Positions 61,795-64,000 of a stretch of 64,000 bases of DNA are shown here, one piece after another (the stretch's first letter is position 1; each line of letters begins with the position of its first letter). The DNA is taken from assembly GCF_000424065.1 (NCBI RefSeq), contig NZ_AUJE01000018.1, positions 1-64,000 of the forward strand, read 5' to 3'. The notes beneath the pieces are model-generated. The model was not told the origin of the DNA. It was given only the letters and a program-made list of their open reading frames with translations, and ran no database searches. The position numbers and the translations under genes were made by a program. The stretch is from Selenomonas ruminantium subsp. ruminantium ATCC 12561 (GTDB lineage Bacteria; Bacillota; Negativicutes; Selenomonadales; Selenomonadaceae).

Positions 61795-63273
61795 ATGTTA
61801 GTTGGTGAAGAAAGAAATAAAGTAGACCAGATTTGGGATACATTTTGGACAGGTGGGCTGACCAATCCGCTTTTGGTTATCGAGCAGTTCACCTATTTGC
61901 TGTTTATTAAGCAGCTGGATGATATAGAGACAGAGAACGAAGCAAATGCGGCATTGTTGGGCTTTGAGAACGAGGAGAAAATCTTTGGCCCGAATCAGCA
62001 GAATTATCGGTGGAGCAAGTTCAAGAACTTAGCGCCAGCTGTGCAGTTTCAGCTTATGCAGGAGGAGATTTTTCCTTTTATCAAAACGCTGCATCCGGAT
62101 GATGATGCGTCCTATACCCGTTTTATGAAGGATGCGACATTCCAGATTTCCGCACCGGACAAACTGGCGAAAATCATTGAGGGAATAGACAAGCTGGATT
62201 TGACGGAACGGGACAGCAAGGGCGATTTGTACGAGTACATGCTGTCCAAGCTGGCCTCTTCCAAAATCAACGGTCAGTTCCGCACGCCCCGCCATATCAT
62301 CAAGATGATGGTGGAAATGGCAGCGCCGCAGCCCTCGGACATCATCGTAGACCCGGCTATGGGAACGGCAGGATTTTTGGTCGCCGCTGAAGAATTTGTT
62401 CGTGAAAATCACGGCGATATGCTCTTGGATGATGAACAGGCACAGCATTTTAATTCTGCGATGTTTCACGGTTTTGATACCGACCCCACCATGTTGCGCA
62501 TTGGTACCATGAACATGATGCTTCATGGCGTAGAAAATCCTGGGATAGATTATAAGGACAGCCTTTCCAAGAATAACTCCGATAAGGAACTTTATACCCT
62601 TTGTCTGGCCAATCCTCCGTTTAAGGGTTCTCTGGACAGTGAAACGGTGGAGGAAAGTCTGCTGCGTGTCACCAAGACGAAGAAAACAGAGCTGCTTTTT
62701 CTCGCATTGTTCCTGCGCATTTTGAAACTGGGCGGCAGAGCGGCGGTTATTGTTCCTGATGGTGTGCTCTTTGGTTCGTCCAAGGCTCATCAGGCGTTGC
62801 GTAAGGAAATTGTGGATAACAACAAATTGACGGCAGTAATCTCCATGCCCAGTGGTGTGTTCAAACCTTATGCAGGCGTGTCAACGGCAATACTGTTCTT
62901 TACCAAGACAAATGCAGGTGGTACGGACAAGGTTTGGTTCTACGATATGCAGGCTGATGGTTACAGCCTTGATGATAAGCGGCAGGAGATTGAGGACAAC
63001 GATATTCCTGACATTATCGCTCGTTTCAAGAATCTGGAAAAGGAAGAAGGCCGCAAACGCACGGAGCAGAGCTTCTTTGTGCCGGTAGAAGAAATCCGGC
63101 AGAACGGATATGACTTGTCCATCAACAAGTATAAGGAAATTGAGTATGTGCCGGTGGAATATCCTAGCTCTCAGGAATTGATAACTAAGCTTGATGAGTT
63201 GGAGTTGGAATATGTTGATTCCATGGAAAAATTACGGAGCTTATGTTATTATCAGGAGGGGAATGATGAGTAA
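61795..63273 (+). CDS. hsdM: Type I restriction-modification system, methyltransferase subunit
   Basis: N6-adenine methyltransferase of a type I R-M complex. The 492-residue product has the N-terminal HsdM helical domain (DQIWDTFWTGGLTNPLLVIEQ), SAM motif I VDPAMGTAGFLVAA, catalytic NPPF in CLANPPFKGSLD, and the GQFRTPRHIIKMMVEM region before motif I. AGGAGG precedes ATG at 61795. hsdS starts within its last codons. hsdR is not in the window and should lie beyond 64000. Confidence 0.95.
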   Translation: MLVGEERNKVDQIWDTFWTGGLTNPLLVIEQFTYLLFIKQLDDIETENEANAALLGFENEEKIFGPNQQNYRWSKFKNLAPAVQFQLMQEEIFPFIKTLHPDDDASYTRFMKDATFQISAPDKLAKIIEGIDKLDLTERDSKGDLYEYMLSKLASSKINGQFRTPRHIIKMMVEMAAPQPSDIIVDPAMGTAGFLVAAEEFVRENHGDMLLDDEQAQHFNSAMFHGFDTDPTMLRIGTMNMMLHGVENPGIDYKDSLSKNNSDKELYTLCLANPPFKGSLDSETVEESLLRVTKTKKTELLFLALFLRILKLGGRAAVIVPDGVLFGSSKAHQALRKEIVDNNKLTAVISMPSGVFKPYAGVSTAILFFTKTNAGGTDKVWFYDMQADGYSLDDKRQEIEDNDIPDIIARFKNLEKEEGRKRTEQSFFVPVEEIRQNGYDLSINKYKEIEYVPVEYPSSQELITKLDELELEYVDSMEKLRSLCYYQEGNDE

Positions 63274-64000
63274 ACTTGGAGACATTGCAAGATTCCAATC
63301 TGGGGGGACACCGTCACGGAAAAAAGCAGAATATTTCCGAGGGGAAATACCATGGATAAGTACGGTAGCATTGAACGGTGATATTATCGGTTTTGAAGAT
63401 GCAAAAGAATTTATTTCTGAGTTAGCGATAACAGAATCAGCCGCTAAAATTGTTCCAGCAAATTCGATAATGGTAGGAACTCGTGTTGGTGTTGGTAAGG
63501 TTGCAATAAATAATGTACCAATGTCAACAAGTCAGGATGTAGTATCTTTAGTTGATATCGATGAAGCAATTTGGAATAAAAAATATATTGTGTATTCTAT
63601 TTTAGCTAAGACGGAATATCTTAATAACCAAGCTAGAGGAGCAACCATCAAGGGGATAAAAATAGATGTTCTTGAAAATATAGAAATTATAGACAGATGT
63701 ATTGATGAGCAGATAAAAATTGTTTCGATTATGGATCAATTAAATAAAATGATAGATAATCGAAATAGCGTTATTGATGTTTTAGATGTGCTAGTCAAAT
63801 CACGGTTTGTTGAGATGTTTGGGGATTTTAATATTGAATTACCATTCCAAATCTGGAAGTTAGATTGTATAGCTGACATTGTTTCTGGCATTACGAAGGG
63901 GCGTAAGACAAAAGAAAAGGATTTGCGAGAAGTTCCATATATGGCAGTATCCAATGTAAAAGATGGTTACATTGATTGGACTACTATAAAAACTATCATG
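63266..64000 (+). CDS. hsdS: Type I restriction-modification specificity subunit, partial
   Basis: Open from ATG at 63266 to the window end (245 codons). It starts MSKLGDIARFQSGGTPSRKK and EYFRGEIPWIS, typical of HsdS target-recognition domain 1, with ARGATIKGIKIDVLENIEI, then a conserved helical spacer (CIDEQIKIVSIMDQLNKMI) and the start of the second domain WKLDCIADIVSGITKGRK. The AGGAGGGG at 63254-63261 serves the start; ATG 63263 is too close. It overlaps hsdM by eight bases. It is AT-richer than hsdM, as usual for exchangeable specificity genes. Confidence 0.93.
   Translation, partial: MSKLGDIARFQSGGTPSRKKAEYFRGEIPWISTVALNGDIIGFEDAKEFISELAITESAAKIVPANSIMVGTRVGVGKVAINNVPMSTSQDVVSLVDIDEAIWNKKYIVYSILAKTEYLNNQARGATIKGIKIDVLENIEIIDRCIDEQIKIVSIMDQLNKMIDNRNSVIDVLDVLVKSRFVEMFGDFNIELPFQIWKLDCIADIVSGITKGRKTKEKDLREVPYMAVSNVKDGYIDWTTIKTIM

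Noticed and set aside
1-64000. tRNA or rRNA genes
   Set aside because: None recognised by eye; tRNA T-loop-like sequences were not found with matching acceptor stems. A covariance scan would be needed to exclude them fully.

Overview
The window looks like the chromosome of an anaerobic, diderm Negativicutes bacterium close to Selenomonas. This is inferred from gene content: sodium-pump decarboxylase subunits, DapL-type lysine/peptidoglycan precursor synthesis, a PFL/ACT gene pair, high-molecular-weight rubredoxin, anaerobic cobalt chelatase CbiK, several T-box leaders and a recycling-type arginine operon. No sequence search was run. No rRNA, tRNA or CRISPR array was seen.

Layout. 1-620: right end of an IS200/IS605-type element (C-terminus of TnpB plus terminal hairpin) abutting a truncated gene. 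0.8-6.7 kb: glmM-cbiK, a Na+-decarboxylase gamma/beta pair, and a large glutamine synthetase-family gene behind an attenuator-like leader. 6.7-15 kb: small unknown genes, a PLP aminotransferase with a U32 (RlhA-like) protein divergent from a PucR/CdaR-type regulator, then two 5'-truncated redox genes (flavoprotein and tetraheme cytochrome) joined head to head, and a PadR regulator. 15-21 kb: Phe T-box, pheS-pheT-zapA, chemotaxis receptor. 21-32 kb: dapL, a carboxyltransferase (decarboxylase alpha), ACT-PFL, nth, a probable N-acetylglutamate synthase, a Tyr T-box before aroF-tyrA, and a Thr T-box before thrS. 31.7-32.0 kb: a probable type I toxin-antitoxin locus missed by ordinary gene calling. 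32-45.7 kb: rubredoxin/flavin reductase, smc-ftsY, a metal ABC transporter, an oxidoreductase, a MOP flippase, a lipid kinase and a glycosyltransferase-51 enzyme.

45.7-54 kb: one complete arginine operon argC-J-B-D-F-G-H. Bifunctional ArgJ, the stand-alone acetyltransferase at 26.6 kb and ArgF-G-H together give a full glutamate-to-arginine route. A nested 157-bp palindrome separates argB and argD.

54-64 kb: an accessory, visibly more AT-rich region that looks like a defence island. It holds a 1671-residue helicase-nuclease overlapping a small PC4/YdbC-like ssDNA-binding protein gene, several unknown small genes, the fluoride channel crcB, and a type I restriction-modification locus (hsdM, hsdS cut by the window end). 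A 12-bp palindrome of the form TTGACNNGTCAA recurs in the arg leader, after argH and around the accessory genes.

The most interesting items are the helicase-nuclease/PC4 pair, the recurrent TTGAC palindrome, the toxin-antitoxin locus, the nested palindrome inside the arg operon, and the head-to-head broken flavoprotein/cytochrome junction.
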